Below are positions 34,265 through 46,466 of a stretch of 64,000 nt of DNA, piece after piece. Source of the DNA: Dicyema japonicum. Its lineage: Eukaryota > Dicyemida > Rhombozoa > Dicyemidae. The notes below the pieces were generated by a model. It made no database searches and was not told the origin of the DNA. It was given only the letters and a program-made list of their open reading frames with translations. The stretch is from positions 39,621 through 103,620 of the forward strand of contig RDEW01000068.1 in NCBI GenBank assembly GCA_011109175.1, given 5' to 3'. Each line of letters begins with the position of its first letter. Within the stretch, counting starts at the first letter, position 1. A program made the position numbers and the translations under genes.

Positions 34265-34630
34265 TTATTTCAGTGAAAAAAATGAGCCATCAACTTTAAC
34301 AACTTTATTAGCAAGGAAAAAATTAAAGAGGGAGTTATTCGGCCTCATGCCAAGTCCTGCAAACGCTTGGACTCTTCTCTGCGCTCTCAGACTCCTTTTA
34401 TCGTTTATTCTTGCTGCAACATATGAGTCAATGATGGCATCTCTTTTTAGGAAGTTTTCCATCCTTTTTTCTGCTGCATTTCTTATCGACATTACTAGCA
34501 AATTTTCATCTTTATCTAGCTTCTCGTCGAGCATTTTGTGTAGGGCTATCCCTGCTCTCCTCGATTTTTTAAGAAGTAAGATAAAACGCTCTTTGTATGC
34601 AGTGTAATATGTCGCGAGCGCTACCTGCAA
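34265..34630 (-). CDS. Repeated unidentified ORF, copy 2 (open frame)
   Basis: A 121-codon frame with YTAYKERFILLLKKSRRAGI, LDEKLDKDENLLVMSIRNAA, FLKRDAIIDSYVAARINDKR and SLRAQRRVQAFAGLG. The broken copy at 18754-19240 aligns along its length. Very basic and helical, no known motif. It lies directly 3' of the integrase relic on the same strand, and its 5' end overlaps the GTCGCGAGCGCT repeat, so it may belong to that element or to a separate one. Confidence 0.5.
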   Translation of the reverse strand: MQVALATYYTAYKERFILLLKKSRRAGIALHKMLDEKLDKDENLLVMSIRNAAEKRMENFLKRDAIIDSYVAARINDKRSLRAQRRVQAFAGLGMRPNNSLFNFFLANKVVKVDGSFFSLK

Positions 34631-34789
34631 CTATGCGCTACCTGCAATATCGTTTTTTTGAATTTTTTGGAAAAATTCTCTCCACTTGATTTAACGAATC
34701 TCTCTGTTTCAATTTTAGTTTCTAAATTTTCGCTTAACTCTCAAACCATTCACAACTGCTTCATCATTTTTTTCAATGTAGCCTACATA

Positions 34790-35758
34790 AGGGAGAATTG
34801 TATTAAATCCTTTGATGCCTCTGTAACGACGAAACGGATTGTCACCTAATTTATATATAAGGCCATACAACCTGTTGAATTATGATAACTAAGATTATAA
34901 ATTTGGACAGCTTTTTTAATCTGTTTTTTCCAACATTTATTTGGATTATCGGATAACATCGTCGACAAAGTTCGAGTGATTGTCTGATTGAATCTTTCTA
35001 CAATTCCTAAAATAATTTAATTGTATACCTTGACTACGTGGGTTGTTTGGACGTGAGTGAATTTGAATAATGTTATATTTCTTGCAAATTGCAGTGACAT
35101 GTGAGTTTTTAAACTCGGAGCCATTGTCCGACTGTAAATATAAAAATGGTCCATAATCCATGAATATATCCTCAAGGTCGTCAGCAACTTCCAAACCACT
35201 TTTTTTCTTTAAGCTTTTTGTAACAGCATATTTTGAATAAATATCAATAGCCGTTGAAAGCCACGAATAACCATCATTATGCTCGCTAAACCTAGAGAAT
35301 ATAAAAAATTGATACCTTTTAAGATCGATTTGAATTCTCTCATTAGGCCGAGTGGCAATTATATGATTTCTTCATTATATTCCTTAAGACTTCTGGCAAA
35401 AAGACATGTCTCACAATTGGAAACAACATCGCGAATAACATCTCTTTTCACAAAAAATATCGTTCTTTACAATATGTTTCTAGGATTTTTTGGCCACAAT
35501 GTGTTAAATCATGAATTTGAGTAGCGACAAACTTCATTTATTCATTTCCTCAACGTTGTCCGAAACAATAACCAATTTATCGCCTTCTGGGTCTTTTAGA
35601 TACATTCTTCCTCCTTTAAGAACGAAGCTATTGGACTTTTTTCGGATCCTGCACATAGCATATGCAGGCACATCAGAAGGTAAGCCTCCTTCCAAAATAA
35701 TTTTGAGATTATCATATTCAACAGATGTCTTACAAACAAGCGTGACATAATAATTCAA
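34790..35758 (-). pseudogene. Integrase of KRBA2/Ginger type (copy 2), nearly complete
   Basis: Order on the minus strand: RMYLKDPEGDKLVIVSDN (35534-35758), HFATQIHDLTHCGQK with the H..H...C...C zinc domain (about 35480-35530), DGYSWLSTAIDIYSKYAVTK around the first catalytic Asp (about 35230-35280), FLYLQSDNGSEFKN (second Asp, about 35110), IIQIHSRPNNPRSQGI and VERFNQTITRTLSTMLSDNP (catalytic Glu, about 34960). Every DDE position is visible, but three to four frame shifts or stops break the ORF. The same protein as 6030-7236. Confidence 0.8.
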
Positions 35759-35879
35759 ATTAGTATTAATAGTTTATAATAATTTTATATAATAAATAAT
35801 TTTATATAATAAAATTAATATTTTATCTTATAAAAATTAGAATTTTAATCCAAAAGAACAATTTTTATAGATCGCCTTG

Positions 35880-37740
35880 ATAATCTAAACATCGAATTAA
35901 ATCGAAGATCATTTTACAGAAACCTAACCCCTACGGAAAATAATGTTACTGCGTCTATTGATAATGAAAATGTGCAGACTTTTGGGAAGAATTATGGAAA
36001 AGGAGGAGTCTAAATTCGGAAAGTTTTAATATTGGGAAAAGAATAACTAGTGTTGAAAATGTGTCTGTTGAAGTCTGTTGATGTGGAAGCGTTTGGCCTT
36101 CTTTCTGAAAACCAGATGGGAACAAGGAAGAGATGTCAGGTGCTAAAGACAGGCACTAGTCAATAAATCACTTAATAAGTAAATGGAGGTGGATTATATG
36201 CTGCATGGATGACGTCAATAAGCATTTGACTCGGTTGACCACAACTTTTTAATGGAAGTCCTTGAAAAACCCGGAGATTACTGATTATGCATTGGAGAGT
36301 GAAACTAATGTTGAATAATAAAAATATTCGTGATATTCAGATTGAAAGGGGAATTTTGCAGGGGGATAGTTTATCTCTATATTATTTGTCTTAGTGCTTT
36401 ACCCACTTAGCCGTTTATTGACATATAAGAATCCAAAAGTCTCCGTTTTACATGATGATCAGTCTGTCTCGTCATTTTCAACTAATCATGTTTTATTTAT
36501 CGACGATTTAAAACTTATTTTGACTTGAAGATGTTGTAAAGATGATGGAAGATGTTAATTTGTACTTCAGTGCTGTGGGGCTGGAAAGGAATCTAGAAAA
36601 GTCCGCTACGAGTGTCTTGTTATCAGATGAAGCCAAGTTGTTAGAGGGAATGGATGGATATAAATACCTCGGTATATTGGAAGGTCCTTCCGGACATATT
36701 CAAAAGCCAGAATGTTAAAAATAATTTCTTCGCAAGTAAACCAGAGAATTGAGAAAATGGTGAATACCAAACTAACGCAGTGAATTTGTTTAAGGCTATT
36801 AACGAGCATGCTCTGTTTTTATATAACTATTATATTGGACTATTAATGTGGAACCCTGTGAATACGATTTGATTGACTCAGCTATCAGCACCATATTGAT
36901 TAAACATCGAGTCCATCTCAAACCTGCATGCAAGTTTATTTAACAAGAAATTACCTGGAGAGGGCTACGCTCAATATCTCTTCTAAGTGAGATGTTATAT
37001 GGATTTTATTCATGATTTGAAACTCAGAAGTACTGTTTGCAGTGGAAGTGCCGCTATTCTTCAAGTCGAACATTCGGAGAAAACACATTTGGCATTAATC
37101 GAAGAATTCTAAGGCACAAGTATTCTATTTGCGACACTTCTGAGTTGGATATAAAATTGATATCGAACATGCAAAAGGTTTAATGAATCATATAAGATTG
37201 AAGAAGTCTTCATTCCGTTATCTATAAGAATTTGTTGAAGGAATATGTGAATATAGAGCATTCCTCCCATTGGCTTCTAAAAGGGAATAACTCCCCAAGG
37301 TCGGAAGCCTTATTCAAGATAGGAATCTGTTATTGGAGAACAAAATGCAATGTGCACCCATTGTAAAAAAAAAACTAATCGAAAATTAATTTTACCAGAC
37401 TGCATTGATATTTTCGCAGAATTCCTTCAGAAGAAACAAATTGCTGCCTTGAAAATAATAAATAAGAAAACTGTGGATAACGTATTGAATGTTAAAGAAC
37501 ACCTAAGGTGGAGAGTGAAGTCATTTCTACAGTGGGCAATAAAAACCGGCTGTCCGCTTTCACTCTCTATATCTGACTATCTAGAAAATGCGGGAATCTA
37601 TGGAGAATGAGACCGTCCCGTTTTTACCAATTCTGTTAAATCTTCGAAGACCACGAACGAGAGCCAGAACCCGGAAAACCGGGATCATTTAGTTAGTAGT
37701 TAACTTTTTCTAATCCGGTGATCTTGGGGTAAAAAAAAAG
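35880..37740 (+). pseudogene. LINE family D (R2/NeSL-like) RT
   Basis: Reads FYRNLTPTENNVTASIDNEN (about 35930), then the RT: NKNIRDIQIERGILQGDSLS (36310-36375), FYLSTIDDLKLI-type palm remnant near 36500, EDVVKMMEDVNLYFSAVGLE (36530-36580), NLEKSAT and GMDGYKYLGILEG (about 36650). ERGILQGDSLSP and GYKYLGI are signatures of R2/NeSL-like elements. A tail frame at 37350-37610 ends ENAGIYGE, and the 3' end is near CCGGTGATCTTGGGGTAAAA. A related 3' end occurs at 44690-44810. Confidence 0.75.
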
Positions 37741-38285
37741 AAGAAACGGATGAAAACCATTTTTTTAGAGATTGATTTAACCTATACATTATTATAAAAA
37801 TGATACCTCTCAACCTGGCCTTTAACCCACAGTGTTCTTGGTCTTCCAAAAATATACTCTTTCTAGAAAGCGACGAATCCAGATATCCATTTCTAGTTAT
37901 TCGATTATCTGACGACGCATCATCCATGATCAACTTGAAGCTTAATAGCATGTGAAGAAATAATAATTTATTTATTTATTTTTAAATATTAATAAAGTAT
38001 TTTTTATGAAATTCCCACTTTATTTAACCAACTAAAAATAATAAATATTATTAAAATGACACTCTATTCATATTGAATGGTATTTTGCTAAGGTATGTTT
38101 TTAAAATATTAACGTTTTTAACTAAAAATTACACCATTCAACTCAGAAAAATCTGAATTAACCAGAGAACTAATTTTTATTCTGATTGGTTCTTGTGGAG
38201 TTCCACGAACGGACGATAACAATGATTAAAACCAAATAAAACTTTAACTCCCATAAAACCAAAAGTTATCAAATTAAACGATAAA
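37741..38285. other. No recognised gene
   Basis: AT-rich; the last 30 bases begin to match the 3' flank of the other cathepsin copy. Confidence 0.4.
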
Positions 38286-39427
38286 TTAATCGATTATAGG
38301 GTAAATTGGAAAGAGAGGAAATCCGCAGTTAGCCTTTCCACGTGCCAATTTCACATAGCCAAATATTCCCCATTTCTACCCCATGAATTTTTCAAGAGCC
38401 AATACTTTTCTCCTTTTGAAATTCCATAACCCACAACAGAGATTGAATGGAAAATATGCACATTTGGACAATTTTTGTAATGGAGTATTCCTAATACGTT
38501 TCATTAATATTTACCTATAAAATACAGTTCAAAGCGGGTAGAATAAAGAATACTAACAGTAACAGGACCAACATCTACAAGAGTACGCAAAAGCATTTTT
38601 TCATCACTTTCAAGTTCTATATCCAGTCAAATTAAATTTGATATCTGGTTGACCTCCATATTTGCATTTTCTAACCTATATAATTATCGTCGAAATTACT
38701 TTGGCAATATGGATACCGTTTTTCAGAATTAATTCCTCCGTTTTTTGATGTAATTGTACACATAAATGATTTCCAGAACTGCATCCGTTGTGATTCGCAC
38801 AATCAACATATTTTGTTCGCTCATTGATATAAGTTTATTGTGTTTGATTGCAAAATGTGACTCCAATGTAGCCAACTAAATATATTAAACATTCGTTAAC
38901 TGCGCCAAATGCATAGCATGAGCCACATTTAGTCCTTGAGATTTTATATCAGTTACACAGTTTCTTTTTACCCAATTAAAGGATGGAGGATATTTCTTTT
39001 GATATATTGTAATCTCCAAGTAATTCATTTCCAATTTACCATAAGAATTATAATTATTATATAAATTGAATTTGCTGGGTTTGAATATTTCTCTCCTTGT
39101 CTACAAAATTATTTTATGAGATAACCATGTCAGCAAACTGATTAATTCCTAATTCATACAAAAAATTTCCTTGTTTTGCGAGTAAATTGTGGTTGTCAAT
39201 ATGTCTTAAATTTTCAGTAAAAATGGCCTTTCTAACTTGGAATTCTAAACCAGAATACGATTTGTCTAAATTAAAAATTAATTTAACTGTATTTTTCTAG
39301 AAAATTATTCCATTTGATTTCATAATAATCAAAGGATTGATTTAATGATTCGTATTTGAAATGAATTTTAGATGAAATACAAATGAATTAAACAATATAG
39401 TGGAAACAACGAAAATTAACCGATCAT
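38286..39427 (-). pseudogene. Cathepsin L-like cysteine protease, copy A
   Basis: Papain-family secreted or lysosomal protease. From ATG 39427: hydrophobic signal peptide, I29 prodomain (YYEIKWNNFLEKY, GLEFQVRKAIFTENLRHIDN, YELGINQFAD), then the mature part with oxyanion Gln (DIKSQG), catalytic Cys in CGSCYAFGA, a 25-bp intron, LISMSEQN, VDVGPVTV, a catalytic His region that reads HIFHSISVVGYG after shifts, KNSWGRNG and a full C-terminus (GYVKLARGKANCGF, TAA 38286). At least five one-base breaks and a defective fourth codon (MIG, stop). Either a decayed gene or one with many assembly indels. It keeps a complete C-terminus, unlike copy B. Confidence 0.75.
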
Positions 39428-39989
39428 TTTAATTAATTCTGTATATTTTTATTTAAAGTTTTATAGAAATATTACAATAAATAATTTTTAATTTTGGTTA
39501 CTTATTCTCCATATTATTTATTTTACGAATATATTGCAAACTACTCTGGACAGATTTAATGCATGAACCAAAGAAATAGCAATACCAGATTATATTATAA
39601 GAAAAAAAGGTTCTCGAAACTCAACTGACAGAAAAGCTCACGAGCATGTAACCCCGACAAGATTAACTGGAACATTATCTAAAAAATATGGAAGAATTCG
39701 CTCATCACTCCAACTCATGAGGCCGGAAAACCAAAAGGAGATCCCAGTTCATACATACCAATCTAATTGACCTTTACTATATCAAAAGAGTTGGAAAAGT
39801 TGGTCCTGTCTGAAATTAATCTTTCCATAACTCAATTGAATTTCCAACATGATTCTGTTCTGGAAGATCAAACACAACATACTTATCAAACTTTCGCAGT
39901 TTATTGCGGATGGTTTCAACACTACTTAAAAACAGATGCGGACAACAATAGTCTCGTACTGGGGAAACATTTACACTCAATCCCATATA
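39428..39989. other. No firm gene
   Basis: AT-rich 5' flank of cathepsin copy A, homologous to the flank of copy B as far as about 39465; then nothing recognised. Confidence 0.4.
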
Positions 39990-40105
39990 TGATGACTTAC
40001 CACATAAATGATGACTCAATTCCATAAATGATGACCCAATTCCCATAAATGTCGACCCAATTCATAAATGATGACCCAATTCCCGTAAATGATGACCAAG
40101 TTATA
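39990..40105. repeat. Short tandem repeat, about 22-bp unit
   Basis: ATAAATGATGACCCAATTCC and close variants recur five times, with one unit changed to ATAAATGTCGACCC. Confidence 0.85.
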
Positions 40106-40369
40106 TATATAAATAATACACGAGTAAATCTATATTTTAATTTCCCCTATTATGGTATCAACTAATACAGATATGAGAAGTCGCAAGGTTTTATAAACTA
40201 AAGTCTATTTAATCAAATTAAAAGACTTTACAAAGTTAAAACAAGAGATTGAGATCACTTCGATCAGTAAAAAGACGAAAAAAGAAAGATAAAGAATCTA
40301 ATCCAAAAATTCGCCATAATTTGAAGCTATGTTGCCAATTTTTTATCTGGAAGACGTAGGAAGGTCATC

Positions 40370-40865
40370 TGTGGCCACCTCAGATCACGATCAAGTTTAC
40401 TACCAAACGGAGTACCCCAAGGTTCGCCTTTGTCCCCTACTCTATTCAACCTTTTCCTCCACCACCTGGCAGCAGACATTAACAAGGACCTCTTACTGCT
40501 TTTTTATGCTGATAATATTATCATTACAACAAGAAGAACGACATCAGAAGCAGTCTCACTCGCAGAGAAAAAAGTGAATTGTGTCCATGTTTGCTTAATA
40601 CCTAACCTTCTCTCGTTATCGGTTCCGGATTTCTCCAAATTTGAGAGGAAGATGGACACCCACTCAGCCTCTCACTGTTTCACGCAAAAGAAAATCGGTT
40701 GGCTGAGAAAATTCCGCCCCCAATCGGTTTCCTCTACAAAGATCAAAAAAGCTGTGGGAACAATAGAGACGCACAGGCTTTGGTTGGCACGCTAGGTTGT
40801 TGGAACTGCGATCACCTAACTATTTGACATTTCTTTCTCGATGCTCCCGGGGTTATAAATAATCT
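40370..40865 (+). pseudogene. LINE RT palm fragment with 3' end
   Basis: Frame NGVPQGSPLSPTLFNLFLHH (about 40415, across one shift), AADINKDLL, FYADNIIITT (YADD as YADN). A 3' end near 40855 reads CTCGATGCTCCCGGGGTTAT, resembling the ends of the SINE-like repeats. Confidence 0.75.
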
Positions 40866-40879
40866 GGAACGCCCTCAGA

Positions 40880-41010
40880 ACGACATTTTGACGGATTCCT
40901 TGTCTTCCGAGAAAAAGTCCAAATCGTCTGCATAAGCTACAGCTTCTATTCTTGAGGTTTCAGTTACTTAATAAAAACCCAATTTGTAAGAAATGCAACT
41001 CCGTTTAAGA
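40880..41010 (-). pseudogene. LINE family A palm fragment
   Basis: Minus strand: SRIEAVAYADDLDFFSEDKE, the YADD block of family A (compare IIYADDVDFVSTDQEVL at 54.8 kb). Confidence 0.65.
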
Positions 41011-41209
41011 GACAACGAAACATTTAGTCGTCAGTAATGGGTCTTCTTTCTCTCTAGAGCCTCCGCGTCTGGAGAACGTATGGGAAAATCTGTTACTAGT
41101 TTCACACTTTCTTTGGTGTTCTCATGCAAGCCTTGTTAACCTGTGGCAAATAATAATAGTCACACTAATTAATCCAAGGAAGGAACCCAATGGAGAACGT
41201 GCCTACAAA

Positions 41210-41520
41210 ATCAACCCTCATATATACTATTGCAGGCTTCCGCTTCCGACGGGAGGTTGAGAAGTTAGTCTACCATCTTCCATTTTCGTGGCACGTCGTA
41301 CCGTCGCGGACATCACTTCATTCTTAGGATGAGTTTTCAAATGGTAATCTTAACCAGTGGATTTGCCCAGCTATAAGGTAGCAAGATCATAGCTAGATCA
41401 ACTGCATCGTGCTAGAAGGACTTGTTGCCTCACGGGTGGGATCTGTTTGATGAGAATTGACCTTCGCTGAACATTCCATCTTTCGGGTTCGAACACACGA
41501 CAGTCAAATTCGATGTTATC
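41210..41520 (-). repeat. Dispersed repeat R1, copy 1
   Basis: Shares GTTCGAACCCGAAAGATGGA, AACAGATCCCACCCGTGAGG and later blocks with 62580-62940, and parts with 46170-46330 and 55840-56060. Possibly a coding segment of an unclassified element. Confidence 0.7.
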
Positions 41521-42099
41521 AGACTTTTAAATCTTTGTAAAGTTTTGGATCTCAATTTATGCTCCATACAGCTTCTGACGTAGATTTTAAAGCTTCAGGA
41601 TTGGAAACAGTGAGTCCGTAACTAATAGATGTTTACTGTAAAACCATGCAAATTAACCTGACAGATGTGACAATCGGAAAGCAAATAACCTGAAATATTA
41701 AGAGATGAAATGCTACAAAATATGTGAAGTACAAAGACATGAAAAGCTATATACAAAAACTACCAGACTAACAATTTTCTCACGTGTCTTTGCTTCTGTA
41801 TATAGGAAGATTTTGTTAACTCTTTACAATTATTCTCTCACACAGTATATTCCACAAATTATTTCACGATGTGCGTCAAGGAACACAGTCTCCAGTGTTT
41901 TCTTGAATATAGTTGCATTTATATAATTCTATCCACTGTCTTAGTACCCCTCCTTGTGGAATTTAGAAATGTTTTAAAACCACAAAAATAACAACATTAA
42001 ATGCTAATTTGCTGTCTTATCACATTACAATTACCAGATCACATTTCGCCTACGTGGAAGTAGACAACTTTTCCGCAAGACTAATAGATAACCTAAAAA
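41521..42099. other. No recognised gene
   Basis: A 73-codon plus frame at 41705-41926 is not recognised. Confidence 0.3.
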
Positions 42100-42480
42100 T
42101 TTCCTTCTCACCAGGTGGTAGCGGGGGTTTTATGGTTTCTGTCCTGGCATATCAGAGATCTTTTTTTATTTTAACTTTTGAGGCGGGAGCTCACCTTGTA
42201 TCATCGATAACCAAACTCGTAAACCTGTTTGCATCCGGGAAAACCCCTCCGATTGCCAAAGAATTCTTTTTTCTCCCCTATTGTTTCCCTTCACGGAACC
42301 TAGTGGCGGAGTCAGGCCTATTCCGTTGAAAACCTATTCCGAAGACTTACTTCAAAAATTTCGTGCTGGAATCTCATCGATGATCTGACTTCCCAACTGA
42401 AACGAGGGAAATGCTTGATTTGGGTACCGACACCAATTCCTTGTCGAGACTTCCTGGTTCCGCGTTGAAAGCTGGAAGGC
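42100..42480 (+). pseudogene. LINE family D, RT fingers
   Basis: ASGKTPPIAKEFFF, then in the next frame AYSVENLFRRLTSKISCWNL with IDDLTSQLKRGKCLIWVPTP, the FRPIAVGxxxRRLxxK block typical of R2/NeSL-like RTs. Confidence 0.6.
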
Positions 42481-44429
42481 CTGGGGACTTTCGAGAATTT
42501 TATAAAAAATACGATAACCTTTCCACCAGATTCATGTATATCCCGTTGTCGTCGAAACGAGCGGAGTCTTCCGGCCCAAGACGGTCACTTTTCTTAGATC
42601 GCTTGGGTCAATGATATGGAGCGTTAGGAAATCGAATGGTTGTTCCAAAGGATTTCTCTGGCACTTGTCAGGAGAAAAATCCATTCAATTTAATCAGTTA
42701 TATTACTTTAGTTGTCTTGTTACGTAATTAATTGCTTTTGACAAAAAAAGATTGCTGGAATTCAATGCAAACTTAAAAAAGGAAGGCTTTTAAGAAAAGC
42801 ATGAAATATATAACTAAAACAGCGGAAATCCGAGTAAATACGACTATCCAGAGTGAGTTCAGTGTAATAAACATGATTTATTCTATTTAACTAAATTATG
42901 AATAAAATATAGCTTGTTGATGTAGGGGTTAGTTTTCAGAATATTTTAACTTTGTTAAGAAAAAAAATTGCAAAAATACGACCAATTGGCTAGTGAACTA
43001 GAAATAACTACAAAGTTAAAGTGATATTTTTCAATTCGTTTAAACCTGGACCTGTTCTTCCAAAAAGTACGTGAAAATATTTTCCAGTGATCTATGTTAT
43101 CGTAAAAGGCAACGCTACGTAAATTATGTCGGGGGACTTATGTCAGGCAATTTAAATACTCAAACTCAGTAAATCTGCATTGCAAGCGCATTGAGTATAA
43201 ATACGGTTTCCAATCGAATCATCAGGGTTAGTAAATTCTGTGTGGGGAACAGAGAGTCTGCTGTAACATATGAGAATGAATTTAGACAAAAGGGGGAGAA
43301 CTATCATAACTCTTAACTCAAACTCAAATAGAAACCTATACATTTTAGATCAGCGTTTCTCATAATTTAATTACGGATTTTTTAATTTTGATATTTTTAC
43401 AAATAAATTTATTTTAAATAATTTAAATAACGAAACGTGCAACTTTGATTTAGTTTGTTAGTAGATTGTCGTTATCTGGAGACAAGTTCTGGAACGAGTC
43501 AGGATCAAGGAGTAAGTCAGTTTGGTTACCCTTTGTCATTGGAATTGTATAGTAATGAAGCCATCTGGCTTATTAGTACACGAAAAACGCAAACATCCAA
43601 TCAATAGGAAAAGATATTGAATTTTTTAAAACCTGAAGCGAAACTATAAAAAGGATAAAAATAACTTGATTAAAAAAACTTACAAGTCTAGTGTATTCAT
43701 ATAGTGTTGCAGAAATAATCGCCAATACTGGTTTCTTTATTTTAATTTATGTAGGTAATCCTCACTCGATTCCTGCGAGAGTTGTACTTCCCTTTGTGGA
43801 ATTGTTCACAAATCATTTTCTGAGAGGGAATCATCCGAATTATTACAAGAATATTCAATTTAGTACAACATAATGCCAAGAAGAATTGACAAGATGTCTG
43901 AAGATCTCGAATATACCTTAATTATTAAGAACTGATTGAATTAAAAATGAAAATTAAAAATTCTATTAAAAACGAAACATTTTTCATTTTTGGGCGTCTA
44001 ATTTGATCAAACTCGATTCCCGAAATAAATAGACTCACAAACAAAAGAAAAAAACTAAAAGCCATGAACATTTTTTATTCCTTGGGTTAATTTCCTTGGA
44101 TTAATTAAAATACTCTTCTTATTTTTTTAAAACCAAATTTAAAAACTAAGTTAACAACTACTGGCTATCTCATAATTGAGAACGCATTTACCTCGAATAT
44201 TTACAAGTAAATTATTGTTAAGTGCGAGTTCAGAGTTGATCCTAGTGATAGAATCCCAAATATCGAGTATCTGTAAACCTTCACCAAGGTCAAGTTCCAC
44301 ATTAACAATTTTTTAAAATAAAAATACTAATTAATTTCAGCAGGGGGTGAATTAAAAAATGTTTAAGAAACACTGACTTGTACTAAATTGTATTCGAGAT
44401 TGCATTCCAATGTCTGTTTTTTAACGTGG
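42481..44429. other. No recognised gene
   Basis: AT-rich. A 60-codon plus frame at 43691-43873 (NPHSIPARVVLPFVELFTNH...) is not recognised. No repeat family member seen. Confidence 0.35.
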
Positions 44430-44810
44430 GTTCCGAACTACCCATTGACTTCCACAAACTAGACAACTTGTCTCAATTTATTTCAGAAGGATTCAACACG
44501 CTAAAACCACATTTAAAAATGTTCTTGTTTCTCTTGACATAAGATAGCATTCATTCTCAAGAAAGTCTCTAACGAAAAATATTTATATAATTTTATATCC
44601 CCCACTGTAAGAAATTTTGATTGGACAACAATAGAACATGGTGATGGCAGTTAATCTCCCTAGATACAAGATAAACACATGTCCTTTCTAGAGAGCCATC
44701 CAGGATTCTGGTCCACGTCGGATAAGACCACCTCTTTGTCGGTCTGGAGTCACTTAGTTGTAACTTTCACTCTGTCTTTTTAACCCGGTAATCCTGGGGG
44801 TAATAATAAT
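44430..44810 (+). pseudogene. LINE scraps: family C fragment and family D 3' end
   Basis: About 44440-44590 reads KLDNLSQFISEGFNTLKPHL, parallel to LASLNQFIIEGFNTNPCNLK of family C at 48 kb. From 44690 to 44810 the sequence ends AACCCGGTAATCCTGGGGGT followed by AATAATAATAA, like the 3' end at 37.7 kb. Confidence 0.55.
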
Positions 44811-45099
44811 AACTCAAATGTTATTAGTGTTTAACGTTAAATTGAAAACTATCTTATAAAATACACTTTCCCACAATAAACGAGTTTTAATTCACTTAAA
44901 ATTCTTATCAATTAACAAAAATAAGAAATATGTCACAAACAGTTCCGATTCCCGAGCGCTAAGAGTTACCTAATGCTCGGATTAGAATTTGAAACGTATC
45001 AAAAAATAATTAAAAATCCATAATTTTTACATAATCTTATTTTTAAATTTTTTTTTTTTAATAATTATTTAAAATTTATTAACAATAAAATATTATTTA

Positions 45100-45402
45100 T
45101 TAACTATGGGGAAGAGCGGCTGCTGACATCACGGAGTAAGCGTTTCCGCGAATAACTGCGATACCAATTCTTTGCCTCAGCCAGACCGCTTCCCGCACGT
45201 CTTTCTTGCGGTGGGCCAATTTTCCCCCGATTTCCTTTAGGAAAGAGGCTGTAATACTTCCAGCCGCACCAGACGTCTCGATTGCTACCGGTACAAAACG
45301 GTAGCGGTCTCCAATTTCGCCATATTTTTTAATCTTGATTTTTTCGGCCAGATCGGCTGCCGATATTTTTAAATTAACATAAAAACTTTTTCCTAATATC
45401 AA
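45100..45402 (-). pseudogene. LINE family D endonuclease tail, copy 4 (open frame)
   Basis: Minus frame KIKKYGEIGDRYRFVPVAIE, TSGAAGSITASFLKEIGGKL, AVWLRQRIGIAVIRGNAYSV. The best-preserved example in the window of this family ending; KxKKY...FVPVAIETSG carries the Lys expected in the restriction-like endonuclease. Confidence 0.75.
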
Positions 45403-45875
45403 ATATCTGTGTTTAGAAATTATAAAATTTCATAAAAAATTCTTACCATTGGTTCAAGTTTGATCAAATAATGTATTTTAATATAACAAATTAATTTTTT
45501 TTGATTTTTTATAAGTCCACTAGGGTAACGCGTAGCGCTCAGTAATCGGTAATACCTGTGACAGGATATTCTCCATGTGAGCTCCTAAACAATATATTCT
45601 TAGATATTTTTAAAGGGATTTTTGTTTTTTAGATAACGGCAACCACTTACCAGCAACAAAATCAATACAATACACTTTCTTAAATTTGCCACTTTTTATT
45701 GTAATTATTGTAATTTTCTTTTTTAAATGATATTTTCCAATTCTGAATTTTGCCACAATTTTTGAAAATTATTTCTATTTTTAAATATTTAAACAATTAC
45801 AAGCAAAGTATGGGTCGGACTGTTTCTGTTGAAGGTTACACAGAAAATCGAAATATTGACCTATAGAGTTGATAA

Positions 45876-45931
45876 TATGTCGCAAGCGCTGAGAGTGATC
45901 GAGCGCTGAGCGTGATCCATCAATGTCAAAA
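45876..45931 (+). repeat. Dispersed repeat with GATAATATGTCGC start, copy 2
   Basis: See 5737-5812; same start and same ATCAATGTC end. Confidence 0.55.
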
Positions 45932-46169
45932 ATAAAAATAATATATTATATCAAAGTTGGCAAATTTACAAAAGTGCTAATTGAAGAATATCATATTTGC
46001 CAAACAAAATTGAGTTGCTTTCCGGTTCAAATCTCTAAGCTTCATTCCGGCTGAAAGTTCCACACGTCTACAATGTTTTCTGACTTAAAAAGTGACCCGT
46101 CATCAGTGATGCCTCACCGCCAAAGCATATTGTCTATTGGGACTTATGTATTAAGTCAGATTTGACGGT

Positions 46170-46330
46170 AGGACTGTTCGAATCTCGTTGCTGTATACAC
46201 TCCCATTAATGGATACTTCATTTCGAAACCGAACTCGTCGCCTCACAGATGGGATCTGTTCGACGAAAATTGACTATCTCTGAAAAGTCAATTGTTCGTA
46301 TTCGAACACACGGCTGTCAGATCCTATGTC
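46170..46330 (-). repeat. Dispersed repeat R1, copy 2
   Basis: Plus strand GATGGGATCTGTTCGACGAA, TTGACTATC and CGAACACACGGCTGTCAGAT mirror the copies at 41.4 kb and 62.6 kb. Confidence 0.6.
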
Positions 46331-46466
46331 CCCAAACGTTAGCAAAGAAAGCATCTTAAATATAAACAGTCAAACCGTAGACGACAGCATTAGGATGAGC
46401 GTACCGAAGAATAATTAATTTAATAAAATAATTAAAAATAGCTTTATTAACAATTTATAGTGTATT

